NCBI RefSeq assembly: GCF_013409645.1
Contig: NZ_JACCBG010000001.1
Span: 3,718,001-3,782,000, forward strand
Origin: Nocardioides panaciterrulae
Lineage (GTDB): Bacteria; Actinomycetota; Actinomycetes; Propionibacteriales; Nocardioidaceae
Direction: 5' to 3'
DNA length: 64,000 nt
Shown: positions 21,536 to 33,184 of the stretch, piece after piece
Layout: every line of letters begins with the position of its first letter
Position numbering within the stretch: the stretch's first letter is position 1
Notes under the pieces: generated by a model
The model's input: the letters and a program-made list of their open reading frames with translations, nothing else
Databases searched by the model: none
Told to the model about the DNA's origin: nothing
Program-made: the position numbers and the translations under genes

Positions 21536-21835
21536 TTAGTACTTCAGCAGGCTCGCGTCGTCGACCGAGGCCGAGCGACGGGTCCGGAAGATGGTCATGA
21601 TGATCGCGAGCCCGACCACCACCTCGGCGGCGGCCACGACCATGACGAAGAACGCCGCGACCTGGCCGTCGAGGTTGCCGTGCTGGCGGGAGAAGGCCAC
21701 CAGCGCGAGGTTCGAGGCGTTGAGCATCAGCTCCACGCACATGAACACCACGATCGCGTTGCGGCGGGTCAGCACGCCCACGCTGCCGATCGTGAACAGG
21801 ATGGCCGAGAGGACGACGTACGGCGTGACGCTCAT
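21536..21835 (-). CDS. nuoK: NADH-quinone oxidoreductase subunit K
   Basis: A 99-aa three-helix membrane subunit of complex I. The glutamate in [18 protein letters not shown] and the one in [16 protein letters not shown] belong to the proton-transfer path. The length is normal. The ATG at 21835 overlaps the nuoJ stop as ATGA. Confidence 0.96.
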   Translation of the reverse strand: MSVTPYVVLSAILFTIGSVGVLTRRNAIVVFMCVELMLNASNLALVAFSRQHGNLDGQVAAFFVMVVAAAEVVVGLAIIMTIFRTRRSASVDDASLLKY

Positions 21836-22641
21836 GCGGGGGACTCCTCCTCCGTGGTCGCGGGGCTCGAGGCGTCGCGGCCGGCGTGCGGCGCGTCGCC
21901 GACCTGCTGCTGCAGCGCGCGCACGTCGTCGGCCAGCGCGGGCGCCGAGCGGACCGTGCCCCGGGCGGCCAGCACCCGGGAGACCGACGCCTCGGCGGCG
22001 GTGCCGTCCGGCAGCAGGGCCGGGGTGTCGACCGCGTTGTGCCGGGCGTAGACGCCCGGTGGCGGCAGTGGGCCGAGATGGGTGCCCTTCTCGGCGTAGT
22101 CGCGCATCCGCTGCGCGGCCAGGGACGCCTGGGTCGGCTTGGGCGTGAGCCGCTCCCGGTGGGCGAGCACCATCGCGCCGATCGCCGCGGTGATCAGCAG
22201 CGCGCTGGTGACCTCGAAGGCGAAGACGTAGCGGGAGAACAGGATCTGGGCGAGGGACTGGATGTTGCCGCCGGAGTTGGCCCGGTCGAGGCCGACGCCG
22301 GTGCCGAGCGAGATCTGGCCGAGGCCGATCACCAGCACCAGCCCGAGCAGCAGTCCACCCGCGATCGCGAGCACGCGCTGGCCGCGGATCGTCTCGACCA
22401 CCGAGTCGGAGGCGTCCACGCCGACCAGCATCAGCACGAACAGGAACAGCATCAAGATCGCGCCGGTGTAGACGATGATCTGCACCGCGAACAGGAACGG
22501 CGCGTCGAGCACCGCGTAGAGCACCGCGAGGCTGATCATCACCACCGCCAGCAGCAGCGCGGCGTGCACGGCCTTGCGGACGAACAAGATGCCCAGGGCG
22601 GCGATCGTCATGATCGGCGCCAGGACCCAGAAGGCGGTCAT
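21832..22641 (-). CDS. nuoJ: NADH-quinone oxidoreductase subunit J
   Basis: A 269-aa membrane subunit of complex I with about five helices in the first ~170 residues ([20 protein letters not shown]). The C-terminal ~95 residues are hydrophilic and rich in Ala, Pro and Glu, a tail absent from the 184-aa E. coli protein. The tail is predicted disordered; its role is unknown. The start is the ATG at 22641, overlapping nuoI by 4 nt. Confidence 0.95.
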   Translation of the reverse strand: MTAFWVLAPIMTIAALGILFVRKAVHAALLLAVVMISLAVLYAVLDAPFLFAVQIIVYTGAILMLFLFVLMLVGVDASDSVVETIRGQRVLAIAGGLLLGLVLVIGLGQISLGTGVGLDRANSGGNIQSLAQILFSRYVFAFEVTSALLITAAIGAMVLAHRERLTPKPTQASLAAQRMRDYAEKGTHLGPLPPPGVYARHNAVDTPALLPDGTAAEASVSRVLAARGTVRSAPALADDVRALQQQVGDAPHAGRDASSPATTEEESPA

Positions 22642-23261
22642 GCGTGCGTCTCCTCGGTGGGCGCCTCTCGAGACGCCTCGTCCCTCGGCTCCTCGGCAAC
22701 CACCGGCGCGGCGTAGGCGCCGCGGTAGTAGTCACCCTCGTCGGACCCCAGCCGCATCGGGTGCGGCGGCTGCTCCATCCCCGGCAGCAGCGGCGCCAGC
22801 AGGTCGGACTTCTCGTAGATCAGGTCCGCGCGGTTGTCGTCGGCCAGCTCGTACTCGTTGGTCATCGTCAGCGCGCGGGTCGGGCAGGCCTCGATGCACA
22901 GGCCGCACAGGATGCAGCGCAGGTAGTTGATCTGGTAGACGCGGCCGTACCGCTCCCCGGGGCTGAAGCGCTCGCCCTCCGGCAGGTCCGAGTTGGACGC
23001 GCCCTCGACGTAGATCGCGTCGGCGGGGCAGGCCCAGGCGCACAGCTCGCACCCGATGCACTTCTCGAGGCCGTCGGGCCAGCGGTTGAGCTGGTGCCGC
23101 CCGTGGAAGCGCGGGGCGGTCGGCATCTTCTCGAACGGGTACTGCTCGGTCACGACCTTGCGGAACATGGTCCGGAAGGTGACGCCGAAGCCCGCGACCG
23201 GGTCCCACAGCTGTTCCTTGAGGGTCCGGGCACCGGACTGGTTCTGGTCGGACGGGGCCAT
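22638..23261 (-). CDS. nuoI: NADH-quinone oxidoreductase subunit I
   Basis: A 207-aa peripheral-arm subunit with two 4Fe-4S motifs, [16 protein letters not shown] and [16 protein letters not shown], which carry clusters N6a and N6b towards quinone. The C-terminal ~45 residues are an acidic extension. The ATG at 23261 overlaps the nuoH stop as TGATG. Confidence 0.96.
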   Translation of the reverse strand: MAPSDQNQSGARTLKEQLWDPVAGFGVTFRTMFRKVVTEQYPFEKMPTAPRFHGRHQLNRWPDGLEKCIGCELCAWACPADAIYVEGASNSDLPEGERFSPGERYGRVYQINYLRCILCGLCIEACPTRALTMTNEYELADDNRADLIYEKSDLLAPLLPGMEQPPHPMRLGSDEGDYYRGAYAAPVVAEEPRDEASREAPTEETHA

Positions 23262-24589
23262 CAGATCTCCTCACCGGTGGCGGCGACGGTCGGTCCCGCC
23301 GGGAACGACAGCGGACGGGCCGCACCTCGCACCGCACCACCGGCGGGCATCGGCGGCACGGGGAACCCGCCGACCTGGCCGGAGGCCTCGCCGGGGCTCG
23401 GTGCGGCCTCCGGCTCGGTCTCCTCGCCGCCGACGAAGAACAGCACGAGGAAGAGCACCGCGAGGATGCCGATGCCGATCAGCAGCCAGCGCCGGTCGAT
23501 GCCGCCGTCGAGGGTGACCGATCGGATCGTGGCCACCGCGACGATCCAGAGCAGCGAGACCGGGATCAGCCGCTTCCAGCCGAACGCCATGAACTGGTCG
23601 TAGCGCAGCCGGGGCAGGGTGCCGCGCAGCCAGATGAACAGGAAGATGAAGAACAGCACCTTGCCGAAGAACCAGATCAGCGGGACCCAGCCCTCGTTCG
23701 CTCCGTGCCAGAAGTGGCCGATCCCGAACGGCGCCGCCCAGCCGCCGAGGAAAAGCGTCGTGGCCAGCGCCGAGACCGTCGCCATGTTGATGTACTCGGC
23801 GAGGAAGAACAGCGCGAACTTCAGCGAGGAGTACTCGGTGTGGAAGCCGCCGACCAGCTCGCCCTCCGCCTCGGGCAGGTCGAACGGCGCGCGGTTGGTC
23901 TCCCCCACCATCGAGATCAGGTAGATGATGAACGACGGGGCGAGGATCAGGCCGTACCAGAACTTGTCCTGGGCCGCCACGATCTCCGAGGTCGAGATCG
24001 ACTTGGCGTAGAGGAACACCGCGACCAGCGCGAGGCCCATCGCGACCTCGTAGGAGATCATCTGGGCGCTCGAGCGCAGCCCGCCGAGCAGCGAGTACGT
24101 CGAGCCGCTGGACCAGCCGCCCAGCACGATGCCGTAGATGCCGATCGAGGCGATCGCCATCACGAACAGCACCGCGACCGGCATGTCGGTCAGCTGCAGC
24201 GGCGTCCGGTGGCCGAAGAAGTCCACCTCCGGGCCGAACGGGATCACGCTGAACGTGACGAACGCAGGGACCGCGGCCAGGACCGGGGCCAGGAGGAAGA
24301 CCACCTTGTCCGCCGCCGTCGGGATGATGTCCTCCTTCAGCGCCAGCTTGACGCCGTCGGCCAGGGACTGCAGCAGGCCGAAGGGACCGTGCACGTTGGG
24401 GCCGATGCGGTGCTGCATCCGGGCCACGACGCGGCGCTCCAACCAGATGTTGAACAGCGTGAGCAGCACCAGGACCAGGAAGATCGCGACGACCTTGATG
24501 ATGATGATCCACCAGGGGTCGTGGCCGAAGTCAGCCGTCGTGGGGTAGTCGACCATGGGGACGATCCCCGCAACCGAGGCCAGGTGCAT
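23261..24589 (-). CDS. nuoH: NADH-quinone oxidoreductase subunit H
   Basis: A 442-aa membrane subunit forming the quinone chamber entrance. It contains [32 protein letters not shown] and the acidic loop [20 protein letters not shown]. The last ~55 residues are a Pro/Gly-rich cytoplasmic tail. The ATG at 24589 overlaps the nuoG stop as TGATG. Confidence 0.95.
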   Translation of the reverse strand: MHLASVAGIVPMVDYPTTADFGHDPWWIIIIKVVAIFLVLVLLTLFNIWLERRVVARMQHRIGPNVHGPFGLLQSLADGVKLALKEDIIPTAADKVVFLLAPVLAAVPAFVTFSVIPFGPEVDFFGHRTPLQLTDMPVAVLFVMAIASIGIYGIVLGGWSSGSTYSLLGGLRSSAQMISYEVAMGLALVAVFLYAKSISTSEIVAAQDKFWYGLILAPSFIIYLISMVGETNRAPFDLPEAEGELVGGFHTEYSSLKFALFFLAEYINMATVSALATTLFLGGWAAPFGIGHFWHGANEGWVPLIWFFGKVLFFIFLFIWLRGTLPRLRYDQFMAFGWKRLIPVSLLWIVAVATIRSVTLDGGIDRRWLLIGIGILAVLFLVLFFVGGEETEPEAAPSPGEASGQVGGFPVPPMPAGGAVRGAARPLSFPAGPTVAATGEEI

Positions 24590-27069
24590 CACTGCGCCGC
24601 TCCCTTCAGCGTGACGGTGGATCCGGGCGAGGCGAGGCCGGCCAGCACCCCGGCGCCCGCCGAGTTGGCCGGCATCCACACGACGCCGTCGACCATGTCC
24701 TCGGCGACCTCCAGCGGCAAGGTGACCGAGCCGCGGTCGCCGGTCAGGGTGACGCCGTCGGCGACGGCCGCACCGAGGCCGGCGTACGTCCCCGGGCTGA
24801 CCCGCGCGACGGCGGGTCGTGCCGTGGCCAGGAACGCCTTGTCACCGACCAGCATCGAGCCGTTGTCGATCATCAGCTTCCAGGTGGCCAGCCGCAGCCC
24901 GTCGCCGGACGGCGATACGGGCGGGGCCGCGGCAGGCGCGGTCTCCGGCGGCGCGACCCGCTCACCGTCCCAGGGGCCGAGCTCGTGCATCTGGGCGCGC
25001 GCCTCGGCGACGGTGCGGAAGCCCAGCGGGCGGCCCAGCTCCTCGGCGATCCCGGCCAGCGCCCGCAGGTCGGGCAGCGAGCGCGGGTCCTCGAGGACGG
25101 CGGCGAACTCGCGCGGGCGGCCCTCCCAGGTCACGAAGGTGCCGGCCTTGTCGGTGACCGGGGCGACCGGGAAGACCACGTCGGCGGCGCGGGTCACCTC
25201 GGTCTCGCGCAGCTCGAGGGCGACCACGAACGAGGCGGCCTCGAGCGCGGCCCGGGTCGCGGCCGGGTCGCTGGTGTCGTCGGGGTCGACGCCGCCGACG
25301 ACCAGGCCACCCAGCTCGCCGGCGACCAGCGCCGCGACGATCGCGTCCGCGTCGCGTCCGGGCGTCTCGGGCAGGCCGTCGACGCCCCACGTGGTGGCGA
25401 CGTCGACGCGCGCCGCGGGGTCGGCGACCGGGCGGCCGCCGGGCAGCAGGGTCGGCAGGCAGCCGGCCTCGAGCGCACCGCGGTCGCCCGCGCGGCGCGG
25501 CACCCAGGCCAGCCGCGCGCCGGTGGTGCGGGCCAGCCGGGCGGCCGCGGTCAGGGCACCCGGCGAGGTCGCGAGCCGCTCCCCGACCAGGACCACGCCG
25601 GTGGCGTCCAGGCCGAAGTCGGCGTGCGAGACCATCGCGTCGAGCGCGGCCGCCTCCTCCCCCGGGGCGGTGGCGACCAGCTGGCCGTTCATCTTGTGCA
25701 GCCCCCGGGTGGCGTACGGCGCGATCGCGACCACGCGGGTGCGGTGGTCCAGCGCGGCCTTGCGCAGCCGCAGGAAGATCGTGCCGGCCTCGTCCTCGGG
25801 CTCGAGGCCCGCCAGCACCACGGTCGAGGCGGCCTCGAGGTCGGCGTACGTCACGCCGCCGTCGCCGGGCCCGCGCAGCACCACCTCGGCGGCGAGGAAG
25901 TCGGTCTCCTCCTGCGAGAGCGGGCGGGACCGGAAGTCGATGTCGTTGGTGCCGAGCGCGACCCGGGCGAACTTGCTGTAGGCGTAGGCGTCCTCGGCGG
26001 TCACCCGGCCCCCGGTGAGCACCGCGACCCCGCCGGTGGTTCCCGAGGAGCCGAGGGACGAGGCGTCTCGAAGGGCCGCGCGCAGCCCGCGGGCGGCGAC
26101 CGCGAAGGCCTCCGGCCACGACGCGGGACGCAGCTCGCCCCGGCCTCCGTCCGGCAGCGTCTCCCGCACCTGGGGGTAGGCCAGCCGGTCCGGCATCGTC
26201 GCGTAGGTGAAGGCGAACCGGTCCTTGTCGGTGAGCCACTCCTCGTTGACCTCGGGGTCGTTCCCCGCCAGGCGGCGCATCACCTTGCCGCGGCGGTGGT
26301 CGACCCGGATCGCCGCGCCGCAGGCGTCGTGCTCGGCCACCGAGGGCGTGGAGACCAGGTCGAAGGGCCGCGAGCGGAAGCGGTACTCGGCGCTGGTCAG
26401 CGCCCCCACCGGGCAGATCTGGATGGTGTTGCCCGAGAAGTAGGACTCGAACGGCTCCTTCTCGTAGATCCCGACCTGCTGCAGCGCACCGCGCTCGATG
26501 AGCGTGATGAACGGGTCGCCGGCGATCTGCTCGGAGAACCGGGTGCAGCGGGCGCAGAGCACGCAGCGCTCCCGGTCCAGCAGCACGTTGGCGGAGATGT
26601 TGATCGGCTTGGGATAGGTCCGCTTGACCCCGCCGTGGGCGGAGAAGCGCGATTCCGCGCGCCCGTTGGTCATCGCCTGGTTCTGCAGCGGGCACTCGCC
26701 GCCCTTGTCGCAGACCGGGCAGTCCAGCGGGTGGTTGACCAGCAGGAACTCCATGATCCCCTGCTGGGCCTTGTCCGCGACCGGGCTGGTGGCCTGGGTG
26801 TTGACGACCATGCCCTCGGCGACCGTGATGGTGCACGAGGCCTGCGGCTTGGGGAAGCCGCGGCCGTTGCCGGCGTCGGGGATGTCGACCAGGCACTGGC
26901 GGCAGGCGCCGACGGGCGCGAGCAGGGGGTGGTCGCAGAACCTCGGGATCTGCACGCCGACCTGCTCCGCCGCGCGGATCACCAGGGTGTCCTTCGGAAC
27001 GCTGACCTCGACGCCGTCGATGGTGAGCGTCACGAGGTCGACGTCGGTCCTCTCCGGGGTGGTCGTCAT
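24589..27069 (-). CDS. nuoG: NADH-quinone oxidoreductase subunit G
   Basis: An 826-aa peripheral subunit. The N-terminal 2Fe-2S domain has [20 protein letters not shown]. The next cluster region has [19 protein letters not shown] and [14 protein letters not shown], followed by 4Fe-4S residues in [14 protein letters not shown]. The remaining ~550 residues resemble a degenerate molybdopterin oxidoreductase domain without an evident cofactor site, as usual for NuoG. It relays electrons from NuoF to NuoI. The ATG at 27069 is 1 nt after the nuoF stop. Confidence 0.95.
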   Translation of the reverse strand: MTTTPERTDVDLVTLTIDGVEVSVPKDTLVIRAAEQVGVQIPRFCDHPLLAPVGACRQCLVDIPDAGNGRGFPKPQASCTITVAEGMVVNTQATSPVADKAQQGIMEFLLVNHPLDCPVCDKGGECPLQNQAMTNGRAESRFSAHGGVKRTYPKPINISANVLLDRERCVLCARCTRFSEQIAGDPFITLIERGALQQVGIYEKEPFESYFSGNTIQICPVGALTSAEYRFRSRPFDLVSTPSVAEHDACGAAIRVDHRRGKVMRRLAGNDPEVNEEWLTDKDRFAFTYATMPDRLAYPQVRETLPDGGRGELRPASWPEAFAVAARGLRAALRDASSLGSSGTTGGVAVLTGGRVTAEDAYAYSKFARVALGTNDIDFRSRPLSQEETDFLAAEVVLRGPGDGGVTYADLEAASTVVLAGLEPEDEAGTIFLRLRKAALDHRTRVVAIAPYATRGLHKMNGQLVATAPGEEAAALDAMVSHADFGLDATGVVLVGERLATSPGALTAAARLARTTGARLAWVPRRAGDRGALEAGCLPTLLPGGRPVADPAARVDVATTWGVDGLPETPGRDADAIVAALVAGELGGLVVGGVDPDDTSDPAATRAALEAASFVVALELRETEVTRAADVVFPVAPVTDKAGTFVTWEGRPREFAAVLEDPRSLPDLRALAGIAEELGRPLGFRTVAEARAQMHELGPWDGERVAPPETAPAAAPPVSPSGDGLRLATWKLMIDNGSMLVGDKAFLATARPAVARVSPGTYAGLGAAVADGVTLTGDRGSVTLPLEVAEDMVDGVVWMPANSAGAGVLAGLASPGSTVTLKGAAQ

Positions 27070-27070
27070 C

Positions 27071-28387
27071 TCAGCGGGCTCCCACGGGTGCGAACACGGT
27101 GGAGGCGGCCGGGTCGAAGGGACAGCCGCCGTGGGTGAGGTGCGCGACGTACTCGTCGCGGAAGTACTTGATGGAGCTGGTGATCGGGCTGACCGCGCCG
27201 TCGGCGAGCGCGCAGAACGAGCGGCCGAGGATGTTGTCGCACTGGTCGAGCAGCAGCTCGAGGTCGTCCTCGCTGCCCTGGCCCCGCTCGAGAGCCGCGA
27301 GCACCTGCACCAGCCACCAGGTGCCCTCGCGGCACGGCGTGCACTTGCCGCAGGACTCGTGCTTGTAGAACTCCGTCCAGCGCAGCACCGCCCGCACGAC
27401 GCAGGTGCTGTCGTCGAAGATCTGCAGCGCGCGGGTGCCGAGCATCGAGCCGGCCGCCCCCACCCCCTCGAAGTCGAGCGGCACGTCGAGGTGCTCGGCG
27501 GTCAGCATCGGCGTGCTCGAGCCGCCCGGCGTCCAGAACTTCAGCTCGTGGCCCTCGCGGATGCCACCGGCGAGGTCGATCAGCTCGCGCAGCGTGATGC
27601 CGAGCGGCGCTTCGTACTGGCCGGGCCTCGCGACGTGCCCCGAGAGCGAGAAGATGCCGAAGCCCTTGGACTTCTCGGTGCCCATCGAGGAGAACCAGTC
27701 GGCGCCGTTGGCGATGATGCTCGGCACCGAGGCGATCGACTCGACGTTGTTGATCACCGTCGGGCTGGCGTACAGCCCGGCCACCGCCGGGAACGGCGGC
27801 CGCAGCCGGGGCTGGCCGCGGCGGCCCTCCAGCGAGTCGAGCAGCGCGGTCTCCTCGCCACAGATGTAGGCGCCGGCGCCGGCGTGCACCACCAGCTCGA
27901 GGTCGTAGCCCGAGCCGTGGATGTTCGTGCCGAGGTGGCCGGCCAGGTAGGCCTCCTGGACGGCGCGCTGGAGGCGGCGTACGACGTGCAGCACCTCGCC
28001 GCGCACGTAGATGAACGCCCGGTTGGCGCGGATCGCGTAGGAGCTGATGATCACGCCCTCGACCAGCGTGTGCGGGCTGGCCATCATCAGCGGGACGTCC
28101 TTGCAGGTGCCCGGCTCGGACTCGTCGGCGTTGACGACGAGGTACTTCGGCCGCGGGTTGTCCTGCGGGATGAAGCCCCACTTCATGCCGGTCGGGAAGC
28201 CGGCGCCGCCGCGACCGCGCAGCCCGGACTCCTTGACCTCCTCGATGACCGCGGCCGGGTCCATGCCGAGGGCCTTGTCGAGGGCGCGGTAGCCGCCGCG
28301 GGCCTCGTAGGCCTCGAGGGTCCAGCTGCGCTCCTCGTCCCAGTTGTCGGTGAGGACCGGCGTCAGGGTCGCCACTTCGTTGCTCAC
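27071..28387 (-). CDS. nuoF: NADH-quinone oxidoreductase subunit F
   Basis: A 438-aa NADH-oxidising subunit. [15 protein letters not shown] forms the NADH/FMN glycine-rich site, [11 protein letters not shown] and [16 protein letters not shown] follow, and [13 protein letters not shown] plus a later cysteine ([11 protein letters not shown]) binds the N3 4Fe-4S cluster. The GTG at 28387 overlaps the nuoE stop as GTGA. Confidence 0.96.
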   Translation of the reverse strand: MSNEVATLTPVLTDNWDEERSWTLEAYEARGGYRALDKALGMDPAAVIEEVKESGLRGRGGAGFPTGMKWGFIPQDNPRPKYLVVNADESEPGTCKDVPLMMASPHTLVEGVIISSYAIRANRAFIYVRGEVLHVVRRLQRAVQEAYLAGHLGTNIHGSGYDLELVVHAGAGAYICGEETALLDSLEGRRGQPRLRPPFPAVAGLYASPTVINNVESIASVPSIIANGADWFSSMGTEKSKGFGIFSLSGHVARPGQYEAPLGITLRELIDLAGGIREGHELKFWTPGGSSTPMLTAEHLDVPLDFEGVGAAGSMLGTRALQIFDDSTCVVRAVLRWTEFYKHESCGKCTPCREGTWWLVQVLAALERGQGSEDDLELLLDQCDNILGRSFCALADGAVSPITSSIKYFRDEYVAHLTHGGCPFDPAASTVFAPVGAR

Positions 28388-29208
28388 TGGGCCTCCTGCC
28401 CCTTCTCGGGGTTGTCGACGTGCTTGGTGTCGGCCGGCGACTCGTCGACCTTCACCTCGCTCTCGGCCCGGGAGGTGTCGGCCTCCTCGGTGGCACCGGC
28501 GCGGTCCCCCGCACCGAGCTGCTGCGCCGAGCCGCCGCCGGCGTCGGGAGCGGTCCAGCCGCGCTCGCGCGCGATGCCCAGCCCGACCAGGGAGGCGGGC
28601 CCGGCCGCGGGTCCCTCGTCGGCGCGGTCGTCGGGGAAGCCCGCGAGCACCCGCTCGGCCTCGCGCCAGGTGCACAGCCGGGCCCCGCGGGTCGAGCTGA
28701 CCTCGGCGCCGGCCCGCAGGTCGTCGACCAGCCGGGTGGCCGACTCGGGGGTCATGTTGTCCATGAACTCCCAGTTGACCGTCATCACCGGGGCGTAGTC
28801 GCAGGCGGCGTTGCACTCGATGTGCTCGAGGCTGATCCGGCCGTCGGCGGTGGTCTCGTCGTTGCCGATGTCGAGGTGGTCCTTGAGCCGCTCGAAGATC
28901 GCGTCGCCCCCCATCACCGCGCACAGCGTGTTCGTGCAGACCCCGACGTGGTAGTCGCCGACCGGGCGACGCTTGTACATCGTGTAGAACGTCGCCACGC
29001 CGCTGACCTCGGCGGCGGTCAGGCCGAGCAGTGCGGCGCACGCCTCGATGCCCTCGGGCGTGACCCGGCCCTGCACGGACTGCACGAGGTGCAGCATCGG
29101 CAGCAGGCCGGAGCGGGCCTCGGGGTAGCGCGCGGCGATCTGCCGCAGCTCGTCGTACGTGGCGTCGCTGAGCGCGCCGCCGGTCGAGCCTGTCGAGACC
29201 TCGGTCAT
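28384..29208 (-). CDS. nuoE: NADH-quinone oxidoreductase subunit E, with long acidic tail
   Basis: A 274-aa subunit. The thioredoxin-like 2Fe-2S domain occupies residues ~20-170 with cysteines in [13 protein letters not shown] and [12 protein letters not shown]. The remaining ~100 residues form an Ala/Asp/Glu-rich, low-complexity tail ending [10 protein letters not shown], not present in the 166-aa E. coli protein. It sits next to NuoF at the NADH end of complex I. The ATG at 29208 overlaps the nuoD stop as ATGA. Confidence 0.95.
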   Translation of the reverse strand: MTEVSTGSTGGALSDATYDELRQIAARYPEARSGLLPMLHLVQSVQGRVTPEGIEACAALLGLTAAEVSGVATFYTMYKRRPVGDYHVGVCTNTLCAVMGGDAIFERLKDHLDIGNDETTADGRISLEHIECNAACDYAPVMTVNWEFMDNMTPESATRLVDDLRAGAEVSSTRGARLCTWREAERVLAGFPDDRADEGPAAGPASLVGLGIARERGWTAPDAGGGSAQQLGAGDRAGATEEADTSRAESEVKVDESPADTKHVDNPEKGQEAQ

Positions 29209-30548
29209 CGGTCGACACCTCCCATGACGGGGTCGATGCTGGCGATCGCGACGATGACGTCCGCGACCATGCCGCCCTCGCTCATCACGCTCGTCGCCTG
29301 CAGGTTCGTGAACGACGGGTCCCGGAAGTGGGCCCGGAACGGCCGGGTGCCGCCGTCGGAGACGACGTGCGCCCCGAGCTCGCCGCGCGGCGACTCGATC
29401 GGCACGTAGGCCTGCCCGGCCGGGACGCGGAAGCCCTCGGTCACGAGCTTGAAGTGGTGGATCAGCGCCTCCATCGACTCGCCCATGATGTGGCGGATGT
29501 GGTCGAGGCTGTTGCCCATGCCGTCGCCGCCGACGGCGAGCTGGCTGGGCCAGGCGATCTTCTTGTCGGCGACCATGACCGGTGCGCCCTCGAGCCGGGC
29601 GAGCCGGTCGGCCGCCTGCTCGACGATCTTCAGCGACTCCCACATCTCGGCGAGCCGGATCCGGAAGCGGCCGTAGGCGTCGCAGGTGTCCCAGGTCTGG
29701 ACGTCGAAGTCGTAGGTCTCGTAGCCGCTGTAGGGCTGGGTCTTGCGCAGGTCCCAGGGGTAGCCGGCGCTGCGCAGCACCGGGCCGCTCAGCCCGAGCG
29801 CCAGGCAGCCGGCCAGGTCGAGGTGGCCGACGCCGTCCAGGCGGGCCTTGAAGATCGGGTTGGCGTTGCAGAGCGCGGCGTACTCCGGCAGGCGCTTCTT
29901 CATCAGGGCGATGAAGTCGCGGATCTCGTCGAGCGCGCCGGGCGGCAGGTCCTGGGCGACGCCGCCGGGGCGGATGAACGCGTGGTTCATCCGCAGGCCG
30001 GTGATCAGCTCGAACAGGTCGAGCACGAGCTCGCGCTCGCGGAAGCCGATCGTCATCACCGTCAGCGCGCCGATCTCCATGCCGCCGGTGGCGATGCAGA
30101 CCAGGTGCGAGGAGATGCGGTTGAGCTCCATGAGCAGGACCCGCATCACCTGGGCCTTCTCGGGGATGTCCTCCTCGATGTCGAGCAGCCGCTCGACGCC
30201 GAGCACGTAGGTCATCTCGTTGTAGAACGGGCTGAGGTAGTCCATCCGGGTGCAGAACGTGACGCCCTGCGTCCAGGAGCGGTACTCCATGCTCTTCTCG
30301 ATGCCGGTGTGCAGGTAGCCGATGCCGCAGCGGGCCTCGGTGACCGTCTCGCCCTCCAGCTCGAGGATCAGGCGGAGCACACCGTGCGTCGACGGGTGCT
30401 GCGGACCCATGTTGACGACCACGCGCTCCTCGGCCTCGCCGCTGTCGGCGAGGCCCGCCACGATCTGGTCCCAGTCCTGGCCGGTGACCGTGAAGACGCG
30501 ACCCTCGGTGGTCTCGCCGGTGCCGGCATACATGTCGTCGGTGGTCAT
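29205..30548 (-). CDS. nuoD: NADH-quinone oxidoreductase subunit D
   Basis: A 447-aa 49-kDa-type subunit lining the quinone site. It has [20 protein letters not shown] (the quinone-contacting histidine loop), [18 protein letters not shown], and a C-terminal end close to the family standard (DPVMGGVDR). Unlike most nuo junctions, an 85-nt gap separates it from nuoC; I see no gene in that gap. Confidence 0.96.
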   Translation of the reverse strand: MTTDDMYAGTGETTEGRVFTVTGQDWDQIVAGLADSGEAEERVVVNMGPQHPSTHGVLRLILELEGETVTEARCGIGYLHTGIEKSMEYRSWTQGVTFCTRMDYLSPFYNEMTYVLGVERLLDIEEDIPEKAQVMRVLLMELNRISSHLVCIATGGMEIGALTVMTIGFRERELVLDLFELITGLRMNHAFIRPGGVAQDLPPGALDEIRDFIALMKKRLPEYAALCNANPIFKARLDGVGHLDLAGCLALGLSGPVLRSAGYPWDLRKTQPYSGYETYDFDVQTWDTCDAYGRFRIRLAEMWESLKIVEQAADRLARLEGAPVMVADKKIAWPSQLAVGGDGMGNSLDHIRHIMGESMEALIHHFKLVTEGFRVPAGQAYVPIESPRGELGAHVVSDGGTRPFRAHFRDPSFTNLQATSVMSEGGMVADVIVAIASIDPVMGGVDR

Positions 30549-30633
30549 GAGACATCACTCCGAGGAGCGGGGGAGGCCGCAAGGTCGTGGGCTGAGGCGT
30601 TGCGGAGGAGGAGAAGAACGTCGTGGGATGGCA

Positions 30634-31407
30634 TCAGTTGTAGCTCCTCCGCTGGTCGGGCGGCGGGATGCTCCCGCCCTTGTACTCCACGGGGATGCCG
30701 CCCAGCGGGTAGTCCCTGCGCTGGGGGTGGCCCGGCCAGTCGTCGGGCATGAGGATGCGGGTCAGGGCCGGGTGCCCGTCGAAGACGATCCCGAACATGT
30801 CGAACGTCTCGCGCTCGTGCCAGTCGTTGGTCGGGTAGACCGCGACGATCGACGGGACGTGCGGGTCGGCGTCCGGGGCGGTGACCTCGAGCCGGATCCG
30901 GCGGTTGTGGGTCATCGAGAGCAGGTGGTAGACCGCGTGCAGCTCGCGGCCGCGGTCCTCGGGGTAGTGCACGCCGCTGACGCCCGAGCAGAACTCGAAG
31001 CGCAGCCGCTCGTCGTCGCGGAGCAGCCGGGCCACCGCAAGGAGGTCCTCGCGGCGCACGTGGAAGGTGATCTCGCCGCGGTGGATCACGACCGACTCGA
31101 CCGCGTGCTCGAGGCCACCGCCCCGCAGGCCCTCCTCGAGGGCGTCGGCCACCTCGTCGTGCCAGCCGCCGAACGGCCGCTGCGCCGGGGTGGGGTAGAC
31201 GATCGGTGCGACCAGGCCGCCGTACCCGCTGGTGTCGCCGGTGCCGCGGACCCCGAACATGCCGCGGCGCTCGCCGACCGCGTGCACCTGCCCGACGGGG
31301 GCGGGGACGTTCTCGTCGCCCAGCTCGGGGGCGCGCTGCTCGACGGCCCTGTCCTTCTCGGCGGCCTTCTCGACGCCCTTCTCGACGCCCTTGTCCTCGG
31401 GGCTCAT
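30634..31407 (-). CDS. nuoC: NADH-quinone oxidoreductase subunit C
   Basis: A 257-aa 30-kDa-type subunit. The conserved core covers residues ~75-235 ([18 protein letters not shown]-like segment, [39 protein letters not shown]). The first ~50 residues are a charged extension with a short internal repeat ([14 protein letters not shown]). The ATG at 31407 overlaps the nuoB stop as ATGA. Confidence 0.95.
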   Translation of the reverse strand: MSPEDKGVEKGVEKAAEKDRAVEQRAPELGDENVPAPVGQVHAVGERRGMFGVRGTGDTSGYGGLVAPIVYPTPAQRPFGGWHDEVADALEEGLRGGGLEHAVESVVIHRGEITFHVRREDLLAVARLLRDDERLRFEFCSGVSGVHYPEDRGRELHAVYHLLSMTHNRRIRLEVTAPDADPHVPSIVAVYPTNDWHERETFDMFGIVFDGHPALTRILMPDDWPGHPQRRDYPLGGIPVEYKGGSIPPPDQRRSYN

Positions 31408-31958
31408 CGCAGCAGGCCCTTCATGTCGGAGGTGGGCAGCGCCCGCAGCGCGTCGTTCTCCTGCTGCTCGACCTCGTGCCGGCGGTTGCTGCCGAGCTTC
31501 GCGTGCTGGACCTGGTCGTGGAGCTTGAGGATCGCGTCGATGAGCATCTCCGGGCGCGGCGGGCAGCCGGGGAGGTACATGTCGACGGGGACGACGTGGT
31601 CGACCCCCTGGACGATCGCGTAATTGTTGAACATGCCGCCGCTGCTGGCGCACACGCCCATCGCCAGCACCCACTTCGGGTCGGGCATCTGGTCGTAGAT
31701 CTGGCGCAGCACCGGGGCCATCTTCTGGCTCACCCGGCCGGCGACGATCATCAGGTCGGCCTGGCGCGGGCTGGCGCGGAAGACCTCCATGCCGAACCGC
31801 GCGAGGTCGTACTTCGGGCCGCCGGACGTCATCATCTCGATGGCGCAGCAGGCCAGGCCGAACGTGGCCGGCCAGAACGACGCCTTGCGCATGTAGCCGG
31901 CGACGCCCTCGACCGTGGTCAGCAGCACCCCGCTGGGGAGCTTTTCTTCAAGACCCAT
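31404..31958 (-). CDS. nuoB: NADH-quinone oxidoreductase subunit B
   Basis: A 184-aa subunit carrying cluster N2, the electron donor to quinone. The N2 cysteines are visible in [22 protein letters not shown] and [10 protein letters not shown]. The ATG at 31958 is preceded by AGGGAGGT. A 96-nt gap separates it from nuoA. Confidence 0.96.
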   Translation of the reverse strand: MGLEEKLPSGVLLTTVEGVAGYMRKASFWPATFGLACCAIEMMTSGGPKYDLARFGMEVFRASPRQADLMIVAGRVSQKMAPVLRQIYDQMPDPKWVLAMGVCASSGGMFNNYAIVQGVDHVVPVDMYLPGCPPRPEMLIDAILKLHDQVQHAKLGSNRRHEVEQQENDALRALPTSDMKGLLR

Positions 31959-32054
31959 CTCAGATACCTCCCTGAGGGTCACGAGGCGCGTGCGATGCCA
32001 AGGCGGAGGAGGGCGACCGACGAGGACGAAGGCAGCGTGCGGGCATCGTGGGCC

Positions 32055-32414
32055 TCAGTCCCATTCGAGGCCGCCGCGGCGCCATACGTAGGCGTAGGCG
32101 ACGAAGACGGTGGCGATGAACAGGACCATCTCGACCAGCCCGAAGAACCGCATCGAGTCGAAGTAGACCGCCCACGGGTAGAGGAAGACGATCTCGATGT
32201 CGAAGACGATGAACAGCATCGCGGTGATGTAGTACTTCACCGGGAACCGGCCGCCGCCGACCGGCTGCGGGGTGGGCTCGATGCCGCACTCGTAGGAGTC
32301 CAGCTTGGCCCGGTTGCGGCGCTTCGGCCCGATGAACGCGCTCATCGCCACCGAGCCGACGGCGAACAACGCCGCGAGCAGGGCCAGCGCCAGCACTGGC
32401 GTGTAGAGGTCCAT
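32055..32414 (-). CDS. nuoA: NADH-quinone oxidoreductase subunit A
   Basis: A 119-aa three-helix membrane subunit at the head of the nuo operon. It has the typical loop KLDSYECGIEP (with the quinone-site cysteine) and FDIEIVFLYPWAVYF. The ATG at 32414 is preceded by AGGAAGGA; starts further upstream would place the Rex-like operator inside the gene. Transcription of nuoA-N probably begins just upstream. Confidence 0.96.
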   Translation of the reverse strand: MDLYTPVLALALLAALFAVGSVAMSAFIGPKRRNRAKLDSYECGIEPTPQPVGGGRFPVKYYITAMLFIVFDIEIVFLYPWAVYFDSMRFFGLVEMVLFIATVFVAYAYVWRRGGLEWD

Positions 32415-32464
32415 GCCCCGTCCTTCCTGTCCGCACCCGCCCGGATAGCCACCGGATTGTGGCT

Positions 32465-32482
32465 TTGTGAACTGAATCACTA
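32465..32482. promoter_or_regulatory. Rex-type redox operator upstream of nuoA
   Basis: The site reads TTGTGAA-CTGA-ATCACTA on the plus strand. It matches the Rex consensus TTGTGAA-N4-TTCACAA at 12 of 14 defined positions. It lies 51 bp from the nuoA start, immediately upstream of a CACAAT -10-like element, so a bound repressor would cover the promoter. Streptomyces Rex is known to repress nuo genes, and a rex gene is present at 61708-62406. Confidence 0.7.
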
Positions 32483-32642
32483 AGTGGCGTGCAACACATA
32501 CTGCCACTCCCGGGACCCGCTCGCACGCGGGGGTGCCCCCGTGTCGGGAACCGGTGTGGCGGCGAGCCCGTCCTCAGGCGCTGGCGCGAGGAAAACCCAG
32601 CGCTGGTTGGGATTCCGGGTCGTCGGGTCGAGACCGCGGGTG

Positions 32643-32728
32643 CGCCGAGTCGGCGCTGGTTGGCGGCCGGTGGTCGCGGTCCGGGCCGGCCCCTGAGGCT
32701 CGGAGGGGGACACCTCGCCGAGTCGGCG
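32643..32728. repeat. Repeat family B copies behind the HIT gene
   Basis: A full inverted-orientation copy (32643-32665) contains CGCCGAGTCGGCG followed by CTGGTTGGCG. A second palindromic core lies at 32716-32728, 20 bp behind the HIT stop codon. A partial arm (GCGCTGGTTGG) is found near 32601. Confidence 0.7.
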
Positions 32729-32748
32729 CAGCTCGACTCCCGACCGGG

Positions 32749-33183
32749 TCAGCCGGGGTCCCCGAGGGCGTCCCGCACCAGGCCGGCGACCCGGTCCAGC
32801 TCCTCCCGGGACGGGCTCGCGAAGTCGGCACGGACGCCGAAGCCGTCACCGGTACGCCGGGGCAGCACGTGCAGGTGGGCGTGGAAGACCTCCTGCCCCG
32901 CGACCTCGCCGTCGGCCAGGAAGAGGTTCACCCCCTCGGGCTCCAAGGGGCTGTTGCGCAGGCCGGCGGCCAGGCGCTGGGCGACCTGGAACATCCGCGC
33001 GCCATCCTGTGGCTCCAGCGCGGCCAGGTCCGCGGCGTGCCGCTTCGGGACGACGAGCAGGTGGCCGGTCGTGGCCGGACGGATGTCGGCGAACGCCAGC
33101 ACCCGGTCATCGTCGTACACCGTGCTGGCCGGGAGGTCACCGGCCACGATCGCGCAGAAGACGCAGTCCATGACCGACATCAT
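32749..33183 (-). CDS. HIT-family hydrolase
   Basis: A 144-aa histidine triad protein with HAHLHVLPR (HxHxHxx) near residue 100 and the zinc-type N-terminus DCVFCAIV. Such proteins hydrolyse AMP-lysine, adenylated or other nucleoside phosphoramidate or dinucleoside polyphosphate substrates; the natural substrate is unknown. The ATG at 33183 is used, but ATGs at 33180 and 33171 (MDCVFC) are equally possible, and no clear ribosome binding site decides between them. Confidence 0.9.
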   Translation of the reverse strand: MMSVMDCVFCAIVAGDLPASTVYDDDRVLAFADIRPATTGHLLVVPKRHAADLAALEPQDGARMFQVAQRLAAGLRNSPLEPEGVNLFLADGEVAGQEVFHAHLHVLPRRTGDGFGVRADFASPSREELDRVAGLVRDALGDPG

Positions 33184-33184
33184 G

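Larger units (their letters stand above)
32415..32748. other. nuo promoter region and repeats
   Basis: About 330 bp without a gene. It holds a putative nuoA -10 element (CACAAT on the minus strand, 32456-32461), a Rex-like operator (32465-32482), and copies of repeat family B between about 32596 and 32728 that lie behind the HIT gene stop. Confidence 0.6.
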
